A stretch of 64,000 nt of DNA, from NCBI RefSeq assembly GCF_014904755.1, contig NZ_JACZFQ010000022.1:24061-88060 (forward strand), in the 5' to 3' direction. This DNA is from Neoluteolibacter marinus. Lineage in GTDB: Bacteria > Verrucomicrobiota > Verrucomicrobiia > Verrucomicrobiales > Akkermansiaceae. Below are positions 53,115 through 62,378 of the stretch, piece after piece; within the stretch, counting starts at the first letter, position 1; the number at the start of each line of letters is the position of its first letter. A program made the position numbers and the translations under genes. Under the pieces are notes generated by a model that had not been told where the DNA came from, did not search any database, and saw nothing but the letters and a program-made list of their open reading frames with translations.

Positions 53115-54212
53115 TCACAACGGATCGCCAAGGGCCTCGACCTCTTCGAAGACACCGCCGCCCAGCAACCGGCCGCCCTCGTAGAACGCGCAGATCTGGC
53201 CGGCGGCGATCGCCCGCTGCGGCGAGCGGAAGGTAAGGTCGAGCTTGCCGTCGCCGCGCGGCCGGATCTCGGCCCGCTCCGCCTTCGCCCGGTAGCGGGG
53301 CTGGGCATCGACCGGCCGCGGGCTGTCGAAGTTCACCCCGATGGTCGAGACGCTGCCGATCACGCAGCGGCGGGCATAAAGCCCCGGCGTGCTGCTTTCA
53401 TCCCAACCGACCACCAGCCGGTTGTTCTCCAAATCCTTGGCGACCACCACGTAGGCCATGCCTTCCCGCGGCGACGCCACCCCGTGCCCCTTGCGCTGGC
53501 CCAGGGTGTAAAGATGCAGTCCGCGATGCTCCCCCATCACCCGGCCGGTGGTGTCCACGATTTCCCCCGGATGGTCGGGAATGTAGTGACCGATGAAGTC
53601 GCTCATCTTGATGTCACCGATGAAGCAGATGCCCTGGCTGTCTTTTTTTCCCGCGGTCGGCAACGCGTGCCGGCGGGCGACCTCGCGGACTTCCGGCTTC
53701 AGGAGTTCGCCGGCCGGAAACATCGCGTGGTGCGCCTGATGCTCGGTCATCAGCGCGAGGAAGTAGCTCTGGTCCTTGTTCGGATCCGCCCCCCGCAGGA
53801 TGGCGGGACGTCCGTCGGAAAGGGTCCGTTTGCGAGCATAGTGCCCCGTCGCGACCGCCTCGAAGCCCTGCTCGAGGGCGTAGTCGAGGAAAACGCCGAA
53901 CTTCATCTCGCGGTTGCACCAGACGTCCGGGTTGGGCGTGATCCCGCTGCGATAGCCCTCGACGAGGTAATCGACGATGCGCGCCTTGTACTGGTCGATC
54001 AGGTCGACGACCCGGAACTCGATCCCCAGCTTGCGGGCCACCGCGAGCGCATCCTCGAGATCGGCCTCCCACGGACAATCGCCGGGAAGCCCCTCGGCAT
54101 TGATCCAGTTCTTCATGAAGGCACCGGCGACCTCGTGACCCTGTTCGATCAACAGGGCCGCGGCGGCGGAGCTGTCCACCCCGCCGGAAAGTCCCACCAG
54201 CACCTTCGCCAT
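53115..54212 (-). CDS. mnmA: tRNA-specific 2-thiouridylase MnmA
   Basis: 365 residues from ATG 54212. It thiolates uridine 34 of tRNA-Lys, -Glu and -Gln. The PP-loop is GLSGGVDSS at the N-terminus. CNREMKFGVFLDYA holds one catalytic Cys, KDQSYFL the ATP-site region and GICFIGD the second catalytic Cys. Full length. The GCTTGGAACTT element lies 26 bases upstream of the ATG. Confidence 0.96.
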   Translation of the reverse strand: MAKVLVGLSGGVDSSAAAALLIEQGHEVAGAFMKNWINAEGLPGDCPWEADLEDALAVARKLGIEFRVVDLIDQYKARIVDYLVEGYRSGITPNPDVWCNREMKFGVFLDYALEQGFEAVATGHYARKRTLSDGRPAILRGADPNKDQSYFLALMTEHQAHHAMFPAGELLKPEVREVARRHALPTAGKKDSQGICFIGDIKMSDFIGHYIPDHPGEIVDTTGRVMGEHRGLHLYTLGQRKGHGVASPREGMAYVVVAKDLENNRLVVGWDESSTPGLYARRCVIGSVSTIGVNFDSPRPVDAQPRYRAKAERAEIRPRGDGKLDLTFRSPQRAIAAGQICAFYEGGRLLGGGVFEEVEALGDPL

Positions 54213-54238
54213 GCCGGCGATTGAAGGACCCGCGGGCG

Positions 54239-54250
54239 AAGTTCCAAGCG
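54239..54250 (-). repeat. CGCTTGGAACTT element before mnmA
   Basis: Minus strand CGCTTGGAACTT matches 11 of 12 bases of the CACTTGGAACTT core found at 11613 and 48779. It lies 26 bases before the mnmA start, exactly as for the lipid kinase gene. Confidence 0.5.
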
Positions 54251-54400
54251 CCAATTTCAGGTGCGGCGGCCATTCGGCGGAGCAGCGGCGGTCGCGGCCG
54301 GAGGACCGGGCCCGGACGACGGTCCGGAACGATCTTTTCCAAACGCGTTCGATTCTTGCCCGCCCCGCAAGATGGCGCTTGGCTACCGGGTAACACGCGC

Positions 54401-55390
54401 ATGATTCGATCCTTCAAGACACTCATTCCCCTTGCCCTCACCGCAACCGCCATGGCGTCGGATCCATGGCTGGTCTTCGAAGGCAAGGACGGCCCGGGGA
54501 AAGGCAAGCACATCGTCCTGATCAGCGGCGACGAGGAGTACCGCTCCGAAGAGTCGCTGCCGATGCTCGGCCGCCTGCTCGCCGAAAAGCACGGCTTCAA
54601 GTGCACCGTCCTGCTGCCGATCGACCCCAAGACCGGGGAGATCAACCCCAACGAGCAGACCAACATCCCGGGCATCGAGACCATCGACTCCGCCGACTTC
54701 CTGATTCTCGGCCTGCGCTTCCGCGAGCTTCCCGACGACAAGATGAAGCACTTCGTCGATTATGTCGAAGCGGGCAAACCCCTGCTCGGCATGCGCACCT
54801 CGACCCACGCCTTCAACTACACCCGCAACAAGAACAGCCCTTACGCGTCGTGGTCGTTCAACTCGAAGGAATGGCCCGGCGGATTCGGCAAACAGGTGCT
54901 CGGCGAGACCTGGATCAATCACCATGGCAACCACGGAAAGCAGAGCACCCGCGGTGTGAAGGACGCCGACAACCGCGACCACCCGCTGCTGCGCGGCGTC
55001 GGCGAGGTATGGGGTCCCACCGATGTCTACGGCGTCACCAAGCTGCCCGACGACGCCAAGGTGCTCCTCCACGGCGAGGTGCTGGCTGGCATGAGCCCGG
55101 ACGATGGCGCCTTGGAGGGGAAGAAGAACGATCCAATGATGCCGGTGGCCTGGGTCCGTGAGCGCAATCTGGGCGACGGCAAGGTCCAGCACATCGTTTG
55201 CACCACGATGGGGGCCGCCACCGACCTTGAGAGCGCCGGCTTGCGCAAGCTGGTGGTGAACAGCGCCTACTGGGCCTGCGGGCTGCCGGTCGCGGAGAAG
55301 CTCGATGTCGATCCCGTCGGCGACTACAAGCCCTCACCCTTCGGCTTCAACAGCTTCAAAAAGGGCGTGAAGCCCGATGACCTGCGCTGA
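54401..55390 (+). CDS. ThuA-like secreted protein (second)
   Basis: 329 residues from ATG 54401, signal peptide SFKTLIPLALTATAMA. ThuA-type fold shown by KHIVLISGDEEYRSEESLPML, FLILGLRFRELPDDKMKHF, KPLLGMRTSTHAFNY and WINHHGNHG, in an order unlike the copy at 23850-24773. Closely similar proteins are common in Verrucomicrobia and Planctomycetes, often with sugar dehydrogenases. Here it stands alone, ending at a strong terminator. Function inferred only. Confidence 0.75.
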   Translation: MIRSFKTLIPLALTATAMASDPWLVFEGKDGPGKGKHIVLISGDEEYRSEESLPMLGRLLAEKHGFKCTVLLPIDPKTGEINPNEQTNIPGIETIDSADFLILGLRFRELPDDKMKHFVDYVEAGKPLLGMRTSTHAFNYTRNKNSPYASWSFNSKEWPGGFGKQVLGETWINHHGNHGKQSTRGVKDADNRDHPLLRGVGEVWGPTDVYGVTKLPDDAKVLLHGEVLAGMSPDDGALEGKKNDPMMPVAWVRERNLGDGKVQHIVCTTMGAATDLESAGLRKLVVNSAYWACGLPVAEKLDVDPVGDYKPSPFGFNSFKKGVKPDDLR

Positions 55391-55397
55391 ACGCAAA

Positions 55398-55431
55398 AAA
55401 GCGCGGCGAGCCGGAATGGCCGCCGCGCTTT
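55398..55431. terminator. Bidirectional intrinsic terminator
   Basis: AAAGCGCGGCG (55398-55408) pairs perfectly with CGCCGCGCTTT (55421-55431) around a 12-base loop in the 57-base gap between the convergent ThuA-like and tpiA genes. A-tracts on both flanks give U-tracts in either direction. Confidence 0.8.
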
Positions 55432-55447
55432 GAATAATCCAGGGCCC

Positions 55448-56215
55448 TTACGGTGCGCCCTTCTCGATGATGTCGAGGAAGCTCTGGGGCTCGAGCGAAG
55501 CGCCGCCGATGAGGGCACCGTCGATATCCGGGCAGGCCATCAGCTCCGCCGCGTTGCCGGGCTTCACCGAACCACCGTACTGGATGCGGATCTTCGCGGC
55601 GCTGTCGGCACCGAACTGTTCGGCGACCAGCGAGCGGACGAAGGCGTGGGTGTCCTGGGCCTGCTCCGCGGTCGCGGTGACACCGGTGCCGATCGCCCAT
55701 ACGGGTTCGTAAGCGATCACCGTATCGAGCAGGTCGCGTTCGCTCAGGCCCTTGAGGCCTTCGCTCACCTGGGTGCGCAACACCTTCTCCAGCCGGCCAC
55801 CTTCGCGCTCTTCCAAGGTCTCACCGATACAGAAGATCGGCTTGAGGTTCACCTCGCGGGCCTTGCGGATCTTCGCGTTGATGACCTCGTCGGTCTCACC
55901 GAAGATCGAGCGCCGCTCGCTGTGACCGATGATCACGTAGTGGATGAAGAATTCCTTCAACATCATCGCGCTGATCTCACCGGTGTAAGCGCCGGAGTCG
56001 AACTGCGAGCAATTCTGCGCCGCCAGGGTGATGCTCGAGACATTGCCGAGGATCTCGGCGGCCTTCGTCAGCGAAACGAATGGCGGAGCGATCACGATGT
56101 CGCACGGGAAGGTGCGGTTCTGGACCTTGGAAAGGAGGCTCTTCGCGAAGTCCTCGGTCTCCGAGGGCCCCTTGTTCATCTTCCAGTTGGCGGCAAAAAT
56201 GGGCTTGCGGATCAT
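55448..56215 (-). CDS. tpiA: Triosephosphate isomerase
   Basis: 255 residues from ATG 56215. Interconverts dihydroxyacetone phosphate and glyceraldehyde 3-phosphate. FAANWKMNKG (Asn, Lys), VIIGHSERR (His), AYEPVWAIGTG (Glu) and the loop IQYGGSVKPGN are intact. Downstream of pgk in the same direction, 45 bases apart. gapA is not in the window. Confidence 0.97.
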   Translation of the reverse strand: MIRKPIFAANWKMNKGPSETEDFAKSLLSKVQNRTFPCDIVIAPPFVSLTKAAEILGNVSSITLAAQNCSQFDSGAYTGEISAMMLKEFFIHYVIIGHSERRSIFGETDEVINAKIRKAREVNLKPIFCIGETLEEREGGRLEKVLRTQVSEGLKGLSERDLLDTVIAYEPVWAIGTGVTATAEQAQDTHAFVRSLVAEQFGADSAAKIRIQYGGSVKPGNAAELMACPDIDGALIGGASLEPQSFLDIIEKGAP

Positions 56216-56260
56216 GACAATACAATCGGGTGTAAGTGGAACAGCGGGAATCGGGCCAAC

Positions 56261-57457
56261 TCAGGCATCGGTTAGGGCTGCCACACCGGGAAGCGTTTTT
56301 CCTTCAAGGAGTTCCAGCGAGGCACCGCCGCCAGTGGAGATGAAAGTCATCTTGTCATCCAGCCCGTATTTGTTGACCGCCGTCACCGAATCACCCCCGC
56401 CGACGATGGTCACGCCGTCGCAGGCGGCCATCGCATCGGCCACCGCCTTGGTGCCCTTGCCGAAGCTGTCGATCTCGAACACGCCCATCGGACCGTTCCA
56501 GATGATGGTCTTCGCCTTGGCCACTTCGGCCACGAACTGGCCGATCGCGACGTCACCGATATCAATCCCTTCCCAGCCGTCGGGCGTCTCGCCGCCTTCG
56601 CCGTAGACGCCGGTCACCTTGGTCTCGGCACCTTCCTTGAACTCCTGGGTGATGCGGGTGTCCGCCGGCAGCAGGAACTCGACGCCCTTCTCCTTGGCCT
56701 TGGCGAGGATGTCGAGGGCGAGGTCGAGCTTGTCCGCCTCGACCCGGCTGTTGCCGGTCTTGTAGCCCTGAGCCTTGCGGAAGGTGTTGGCCATCGCGCC
56801 GCCGATCAGGAAGGCATCGGCCTTCTCCATCAGGCGGGTGATCACCTGGATCTTGTCGGAAACCTTGGCACCACCCATGATCACGAGGAACGGGCGCTGC
56901 GGGTCCTGCAACTTGCCGTCGAGGTATTCCAACTCACGCTCCATCAGGAAGCCCATGGCGCTCTTGGCGACGAAATGGGTCACGCCTTCGGTCGAGGCAT
57001 GCGCGCGGTGCGCGGTGCCGAAGGCATCGTTCACGTAGATCTCCGCGTTGCCGGCAAGCGCCTTGGCGAAATCCGCGTCGTTGGCCTCTTCCTCGGCCTG
57101 GAAGCGGGTGTTCTCCAGCAACAGCACTTCGCCGGGCTGGAGGGCGGCGCGGAGGGCGGAGGCCTCGTCACCGATGGTCGCCGGAGCCAGTTTCACGGGG
57201 CTGCCGATCACCTCGCCGAGACGGGCCGCGGCGGGAGCCAGCGAATACTTCGCCTCGGGTCCCCCCTTCGGCCGGCCGAGGTGGGAGCAAAGCACCAGCT
57301 TCGCGCCGCCCTTGATGAGGTGTTGGATCGACGGAACCGCCGCCTGGATGCGCGTGTCATCGGTGATGACACCATCCTGAAGGGGAACGTTGAAGTCCAC
57401 ACGCATGAGGACTTCCTTGCCGTTGACGTCGAGATCGCGGATCGAAAGCTTGGCCAT
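56261..57457 (-). CDS. pgk: Phosphoglycerate kinase
   Basis: 398 residues from ATG 57457. MRVDFNVPLQDG (substrate Arg, Asp), HLGRPKGG, the interdomain FAKALAGNAEIYVNDAFGTAHR, the hinge and GGGDSVTAV with ATP-site residues are present. It opens the pgk-tpiA pair, 31 bases after the phosphatase gene upstream. Confidence 0.97.
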   Translation of the reverse strand: MAKLSIRDLDVNGKEVLMRVDFNVPLQDGVITDDTRIQAAVPSIQHLIKGGAKLVLCSHLGRPKGGPEAKYSLAPAAARLGEVIGSPVKLAPATIGDEASALRAALQPGEVLLLENTRFQAEEEANDADFAKALAGNAEIYVNDAFGTAHRAHASTEGVTHFVAKSAMGFLMERELEYLDGKLQDPQRPFLVIMGGAKVSDKIQVITRLMEKADAFLIGGAMANTFRKAQGYKTGNSRVEADKLDLALDILAKAKEKGVEFLLPADTRITQEFKEGAETKVTGVYGEGGETPDGWEGIDIGDVAIGQFVAEVAKAKTIIWNGPMGVFEIDSFGKGTKAVADAMAACDGVTIVGGGDSVTAVNKYGLDDKMTFISTGGGASLELLEGKTLPGVAALTDA

Positions 57458-57488
57458 GGGGCGGGACTGCCCGAGGACGCCCGACAAG

Positions 57489-59630
57489 TCAAGCATCGCT
57501 TGGAACGGATCCTGTCAGGGCCTGGGCCACCTTTTCGGCATCGGTCCGCGAGCCCGGGCTGACTTCCACCGCCACCACACAGATATCATCATCATGCTGG
57601 CGGCGTTTCCCGTGGGCCGTCACCTCGCAGAAGATCTTCGCCGGCATCGCGGCGAGCGGACCGTCGAGCGCCTCGTCGAAGGTCCGGATCAAGCGCTCGA
57701 CCCCGAATTGCCGGCCGGACGGATCTTCCGCCTCCACCACCCCGTCGGTGAAGAGCAGGAACACGTCTCCCGCGCGCACCGACGTGGTCGTGGTGTCGTA
57801 CACCGTCCCCGGCACCAGCCCCAGCGCGGGCTGCCGCCTGGCCCCGGTCCACATCAACTTCGGCGGATTGCCGGTTCCCCGGTGGGCGCGCAGCGGCGCC
57901 GGGTGGCCTGCGACCGCCCAGCTCAAGCGCGACTCCCGCGTATCCACCACCATCAGGAAAGCGGTCACGAAAAGCGTCTGGTTGCTGCGCTCGATGACCT
58001 CGTGGAGCTCGTGGTTCAACATCCCGAGAAACTTGCCCGGATCTCCGGCCATGGCCACGTGGTTGCTGACCAGCGCGCGCAGGATGGCGGTCACCAACGC
58101 CGAGCGCGCGCCGTGGCCCATGACATCCGCGATCATCACCCCGGTGCGGTGCTCATCGATTTCGATCAGGTCGAAAAAGTCCCCCCCGACCGTGGAAGCA
58201 GGCTGGTAGTAATGGGCGAATCCCAGTCGCAGCGGGTCGCGGGATTCTCGCTGCGGGAATTCCGGGTAGCTCGAGGGCATCAGCGCCGTCTGGAATTCCC
58301 GGGCCATCTCGAGGTCCTCCCGGATCACCGCGGTTTTGGCATTCACCTCCGCCTCGAGCTCCCGGTGATAGCGCATCACCCGCGAGGTCATGATCCCGAA
58401 ATCCTCCGCCAGGTCTTCCACCTCGTCGCCGGTCCGGATTGACTCGATCCGGTCCAGGTCCTCCGCAGCGGCACGCAAGCGGGCTTCCGCCTCGGAGTCG
58501 GAGAGCATGTGATCCTTCCGCAGGCGGACGGTGCCGGCGAGGGCCCGTGCCGCCCGGCCCAGCACCTTGATCGGCACCAGGATCTTGCGGTCGACGAGGG
58601 TGAAGCCGACCAAGCTGCAGACCCCGGTCGCCAGCACCGCGATCGCGCCGATCATCATGACCTGCCGCCGCAAGGGGGCGACCACGTCTTCCTTCGGGGT
58701 CGAATACAACACGTAGCCGCCCGGTTCGAACAGCGACCGGTCGATCTCCGGCGACTGGATCGCCGCGAAACCCGTCATCCGCTCTTGCGGCGTGCCCTTG
58801 CCCGTCAAGGTCCAGCCACAACGTCCGACACGGACCGTGAGCAGCGAGTCGGCGTCGAGCTGCGAGGCCAAGGCGTCGAACTTGCCACCGCCGGAGCGAG
58901 CCAGGATCCGCCCGTCCGCCAGCAGGATCTCGAAACGCGCCGACTCGTCCCTCGTTTGCGGCCGCAAGTTGAGGAACAGCGGCGAGACATCCAAAACCAG
59001 CTTCGCCACCCCCTGCAGCCGGCTGTCCTGGAAGATCGGGGTCACGAGATCGAGGGAGAAAACATCCGCGCTTTCGTCGAGATGGAGCTCGTCGGTCCAC
59101 ATGCCGCCTTCATTCAACGTGGCACCGGTGGTCCACCAGGCTTCGTCGAACTGGTCGTAGTCACTCGTTTTGCGTGTCGACGCCACGACCCGTCCGCGGG
59201 CATCGGTCACCAGGATCTCCGCTACCTGGGGATGACCGGCCTGGAAGCGCCGCAGGCTGTCCGCCGCCGGATTCTTCAGGATGGGGCTCAGGAAGGGATC
59301 ATCTTCCGCCATCTGCGGCCACCGCGCCTCGACCTCGGCAATCTCGGACGGCGAATCGGGTGCGCCCGGGTGATCGCCCGCCAGAAAATCCCCGACCGAC
59401 GGATCGGCGGCGATCCAGCTCCAGAAGTGCCCCGCCTGCGACTCGACCGCGTTCTCCAGCGATCGAGACAGGGCCCGCGCCTCGGCTTCGTGCAAACTCC
59501 CTTTCGTCGCAAGAAGTTGATGGAACCCGTAAGTCCTCAACACCACCACCCCCACCAGCAAGGGCACCAGCGCCGCGATCCCGAGCGCCAGGGCGATCTT
59601 CATCCGCAGTCCCATCGGCGGAAAACTCAT
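57489..59630 (-). CDS. Membrane sensor SpoIIE/RsbU-type protein phosphatase
   Basis: 713 residues from ATG 59630 (GTG 59636 possible). Helix 1 (IALALGIAALVPLLVGVVVL), a long periplasmic sensor about 35-330 of Cache type, helix 2 (VMMIGAIAVLATGVCSLVGFTLV), a HAMP-like linker, a coiled coil (RELEAEVNAKTAVIREDLEMA) and a PP2C/SpoIIE domain with metal Asps in GGDFFDL, MIADVMGHG and LFTDGVVEA. It would dephosphorylate an anti-sigma-factor antagonist or similar regulator; the partner is not local. Confidence 0.9.
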   Translation of the reverse strand: MSFPPMGLRMKIALALGIAALVPLLVGVVVLRTYGFHQLLATKGSLHEAEARALSRSLENAVESQAGHFWSWIAADPSVGDFLAGDHPGAPDSPSEIAEVEARWPQMAEDDPFLSPILKNPAADSLRRFQAGHPQVAEILVTDARGRVVASTRKTSDYDQFDEAWWTTGATLNEGGMWTDELHLDESADVFSLDLVTPIFQDSRLQGVAKLVLDVSPLFLNLRPQTRDESARFEILLADGRILARSGGGKFDALASQLDADSLLTVRVGRCGWTLTGKGTPQERMTGFAAIQSPEIDRSLFEPGGYVLYSTPKEDVVAPLRRQVMMIGAIAVLATGVCSLVGFTLVDRKILVPIKVLGRAARALAGTVRLRKDHMLSDSEAEARLRAAAEDLDRIESIRTGDEVEDLAEDFGIMTSRVMRYHRELEAEVNAKTAVIREDLEMAREFQTALMPSSYPEFPQRESRDPLRLGFAHYYQPASTVGGDFFDLIEIDEHRTGVMIADVMGHGARSALVTAILRALVSNHVAMAGDPGKFLGMLNHELHEVIERSNQTLFVTAFLMVVDTRESRLSWAVAGHPAPLRAHRGTGNPPKLMWTGARRQPALGLVPGTVYDTTTTSVRAGDVFLLFTDGVVEAEDPSGRQFGVERLIRTFDEALDGPLAAMPAKIFCEVTAHGKRRQHDDDICVVAVEVSPGSRTDAEKVAQALTGSVPSDA

Positions 59631-59687
59631 CCTCACGTTCTAGCCCGCATTCCGGCCGCAGTGCCAGAAGGATTTCCGTCCTCCTTT

Positions 59688-60689
59688 TCAGCCGCCCAGA
59701 TAACTCATCTCCGCCTTCGGCCGGGTGTTTTCACCCCGCTCCTCGGAATAGCGGTCGCTCCGGGACGTCCAGATCCCCGCCACCGCCGCCCCCAGCATCC
59801 GGTCGTCACCCCCGCCGCGCAGGATCCCCCGCACGTCGTGGCCTTCGGCCGCGAACAGGCAGGTGAAGAGCTTGCCGTCCGCGGAAAGCCGCAAGCGCTG
59901 GCAGTCCCGGCAAAACGGCCGGCTCACCGAAGCAATCACACCGATCTCGCAGGACCCGTCGCGGTGCCGCCAATGCGCGGCGACCTCCCCCCGATAGGCC
60001 GGGTCGCGTGGCTCGAGATCGAACTCGCCGGACAAGATTTCCAGCAACTCGGTCGCCGGCACCACTTCGGCCAACTTCCAGCCGTTCGACTCGCCGACGT
60101 CCATGTACTCAATGAATCGCAGGTCGACCCGCCGCTCCTTCGCCCAGCGTGCGAGGGGCAGGATCTCTCCCTCGTTGACCCCGCGCTGGATCACGGCATT
60201 CACCTTCACCTTGAGCCCGAAGTTCTGCGCCGCGGCGATCCCCGCCAGCACCCGCTCCACCTTGGCGCCCACCCCGTTCATGCGGGCGAAAATCACGGGA
60301 TCCATCGCGTCGAGGCTCACCGTCACCCGGCTCAGGCCGGCCAGCGCCAGGCCTTCGGCATGATGTGCCAGCAGCACCCCGTTGGTGGTCAGCGCCAGGT
60401 CCTTGACGCCGTCGATGGCCGCCAGCATCGCGACCAGGTCCTCGATCCCCCGCCGCAGCAGGGGCTCGCCGCCGGTCAGCCGCACCTTGCCCACGCCCAT
60501 CGGCACCAGCACGCGGGTCAGGCGCACGATTTCCTCGAAACTCAGCAGATCCTCGCGCGGCATGAAGCGGTAGCCCGGCCCGAATACCTCGACCGGCATG
60601 CAATAGCGGCAGCGGAAATTGCAGCGGTCCGTCAGCGAGATCCGCAGATCCCTGAGGCCGCGTCCGAGCTGATCAACCGGTCCTTCCAC
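59688..60689 (-). CDS. moaA: GTP 3',8-cyclase MoaA
   Basis: 333 residues from GTG 60689; upstream residues in the open frame are poor. First step of molybdenum cofactor synthesis, cyclising GTP. Radical-SAM cluster CNFRCRYC, then the SAM-site GGEPLL and the C-terminal cluster CRDCQRL with CLF. It ends in LGG as in the family. Runs away from the other Moco genes; 112 bases to the next plus-strand start. Confidence 0.95.
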   Translation of the reverse strand: MEGPVDQLGRGLRDLRISLTDRCNFRCRYCMPVEVFGPGYRFMPREDLLSFEEIVRLTRVLVPMGVGKVRLTGGEPLLRRGIEDLVAMLAAIDGVKDLALTTNGVLLAHHAEGLALAGLSRVTVSLDAMDPVIFARMNGVGAKVERVLAGIAAAQNFGLKVKVNAVIQRGVNEGEILPLARWAKERRVDLRFIEYMDVGESNGWKLAEVVPATELLEILSGEFDLEPRDPAYRGEVAAHWRHRDGSCEIGVIASVSRPFCRDCQRLRLSADGKLFTCLFAAEGHDVRGILRGGGDDRMLGAAVAGIWTSRSDRYSEERGENTRPKAEMSYLGG

Positions 60690-60801
60690 CCCGGCACCAT
60701 GGCCCCGGCCCGCGGATTCGGGAAATGAAAAGCACTCAGGCACCGGATGAAACGCGGCGGGCTTGACCGCTTGGCACGTCTCGCGCATCGCAGCGCCCAA
60801 G

Positions 60802-61164
60802 ATGCCTTTCTGGAAATCCCCGGCCTTCATCATCGGCGCCCAGCTCCTGTTCTCCGCCTCGGACCTGATCGGCCGCTGGGCGATGAAGTCGCAAGGCTTC
60901 AAACTCGCGTCCTTCTTCACGTGGTGGTTCCTCGTCTACACGGTGATCCGCCAGGTCGCCGTGTTTGGCCAGCTTTACATCTACTCGTCGATGGAGCTCG
61001 GCCGCTCCGCCGCCTTCTTCGGTGCGGGATCGATCATCATCGCCAACACGCTCGGCTTCTTCCTGCTCAAGGAATCCCTGACCGTTCCCGCCTACGTCGG
61101 CGTCTCGCTGGCGATCTGCGCCTTCCTGGCCCTCGCCATCCTGCCGGGCGGTCTGAAAGCTTGA
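60802..61164 (+). CDS. Small four-helix membrane protein (SMR/EamA-like)
   Basis: 120 residues from ATG 60802. Four hydrophobic segments are visible (AFIIGAQLLFSASDLIG; FFTWWFLVYTVIRQVAVFG; AAFFGAGSIIIANTLGFFLL; AYVGVSLAICAFLALAIL). The last two helices with LKESLTVPAYVGV resemble half of an EamA transporter or an SMR monomer. It sits between moaA and moeA, so a role in the Moco locus (a small metabolite or anion carrier) is only a guess. Confidence 0.7.
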   Translation: MPFWKSPAFIIGAQLLFSASDLIGRWAMKSQGFKLASFFTWWFLVYTVIRQVAVFGQLYIYSSMELGRSAAFFGAGSIIIANTLGFFLLKESLTVPAYVGVSLAICAFLALAILPGGLKA

Positions 61165-61223
61165 CGACCGCGCGGGGCACCGTTGCGCTCGCCAAGGCCG
61201 GCGGCCCGTGGAATCCTCCCGCC

Positions 61224-62375
61224 GTGGACCGGTTGCTGACACTTGCCGAGGCGGACAAGCTGACCCGCGGGATCGCTCCGCCCGGCACGACCGAGACGCT
61301 GCCATTGGCCGCGGCGATCGGGCGCACCCTGGCCGAGCCGCTGGCCGCCGACCGCGACTTCCCGCCCTACCGGCGTGCGATGATGGATGGCATCGCCTTC
61401 GCCGCCGACGGGATCCCCGCCACGGGTCCGCTGTTGACCGCCGGGCTGCACGCCGCCGGCGATCCACCACCGACCGCACCGGGAAAGATCTGGGAGATCA
61501 TGACCGGAGCTGTGCTGCCGGACAACTGCGACACGGTGGTTCCCTATGAAGACTTGGCAAACGGTCGGCCGGGCGACTTCGTGAAAGGCCAGTTCGTCCA
61601 CGCGGCCGGCAGCGACGCGAAAGCGGGCAGCATCCTCGTGCCCGCCGGCGCATTGATTGGGCCAGTCGAAGTGGCGATCGCGGCGTCGATCGGAAAGACC
61701 GAGCTCCGTCTCTTCCGCCGCGCCCGGATCGCGATCCTTTCGACCGGCGACGAGGCCATCCCCGCCGATGCCACTCCGGAACCCTGGCAGATCCGCCGCT
61801 CGAACGGTCCGATGCTGGAATCCCTGCTCCGACGGCGCGGCCACGAGATCACCTTCCACGACCACGCCCCGGACGAACCCGGCGCCTGCGGCCGGCTGAT
61901 CGACCGGGCGCTCGGCGGAAGCGATCTCCTCCTGGTCTGCGGTGGCATTTCCAAGGGCAAGAAGGACTTCATCCGCCCCTTGCTGGAAGAGCGGCTCGGC
62001 AAACCCGCCTTTCACGGCGTGGCCCAGCGGCCCGGGAAGCCGCTTGCCTTCTGGCCGGGCCCGCCCGCCGTGTTCGCCCTGCCGGGGAATCCGGTCTCGG
62101 TGCTGGCCACCTTCACCCGCCACGTGCTGCCCGCACTGGCGCGACTGGAAGGTCGCGAGCATGTGCCGCAGAAGGTCCGCATGAGCGATCTTCCCGCGGC
62201 CTTGCCGAAGTTCTCATGGCTGCTGACCGTGACACCAGGGCCTGATGGCATGTTCCACGCTCGCGCTCCCTCGAACTCCGGGGATTTCATTTCGGTGGCC
62301 GGCTGCACCGGTATCGTCGAGGTTCCCCCGGCATCCACCGCCACCGAACTTTCCTACTACCCGTTCTCCTCCTGA
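61224..62375 (+). CDS. moeA: Molybdopterin molybdotransferase MoeA
   Basis: 383 residues from GTG 61224; TTG 61161 is an alternative. Inserts molybdate into adenylylated molybdopterin. MMDGIAF (DGYA motif), IMTGAVLP, AILSTGDEAIP, RRSNGPML, GGISKGKKDF and FALPGNPVSVLATF match the family. C-terminal domain IV is short. Followed by moaC after 3 bases. Confidence 0.93.
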   Translation: MDRLLTLAEADKLTRGIAPPGTTETLPLAAAIGRTLAEPLAADRDFPPYRRAMMDGIAFAADGIPATGPLLTAGLHAAGDPPPTAPGKIWEIMTGAVLPDNCDTVVPYEDLANGRPGDFVKGQFVHAAGSDAKAGSILVPAGALIGPVEVAIAASIGKTELRLFRRARIAILSTGDEAIPADATPEPWQIRRSNGPMLESLLRRRGHEITFHDHAPDEPGACGRLIDRALGGSDLLLVCGGISKGKKDFIRPLLEERLGKPAFHGVAQRPGKPLAFWPGPPAVFALPGNPVSVLATFTRHVLPALARLEGREHVPQKVRMSDLPAALPKFSWLLTVTPGPDGMFHARAPSNSGDFISVAGCTGIVEVPPASTATELSYYPFSS

Positions 62376-62378
62376 CCC

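Noticed and set aside
52994..53236. An 80-residue plus-strand frame beginning MVMPSQDDLTG
   Set aside because: Its second half is antisense to mnmA and becomes Arg/Pro-rich; no ribosome-binding site or family.
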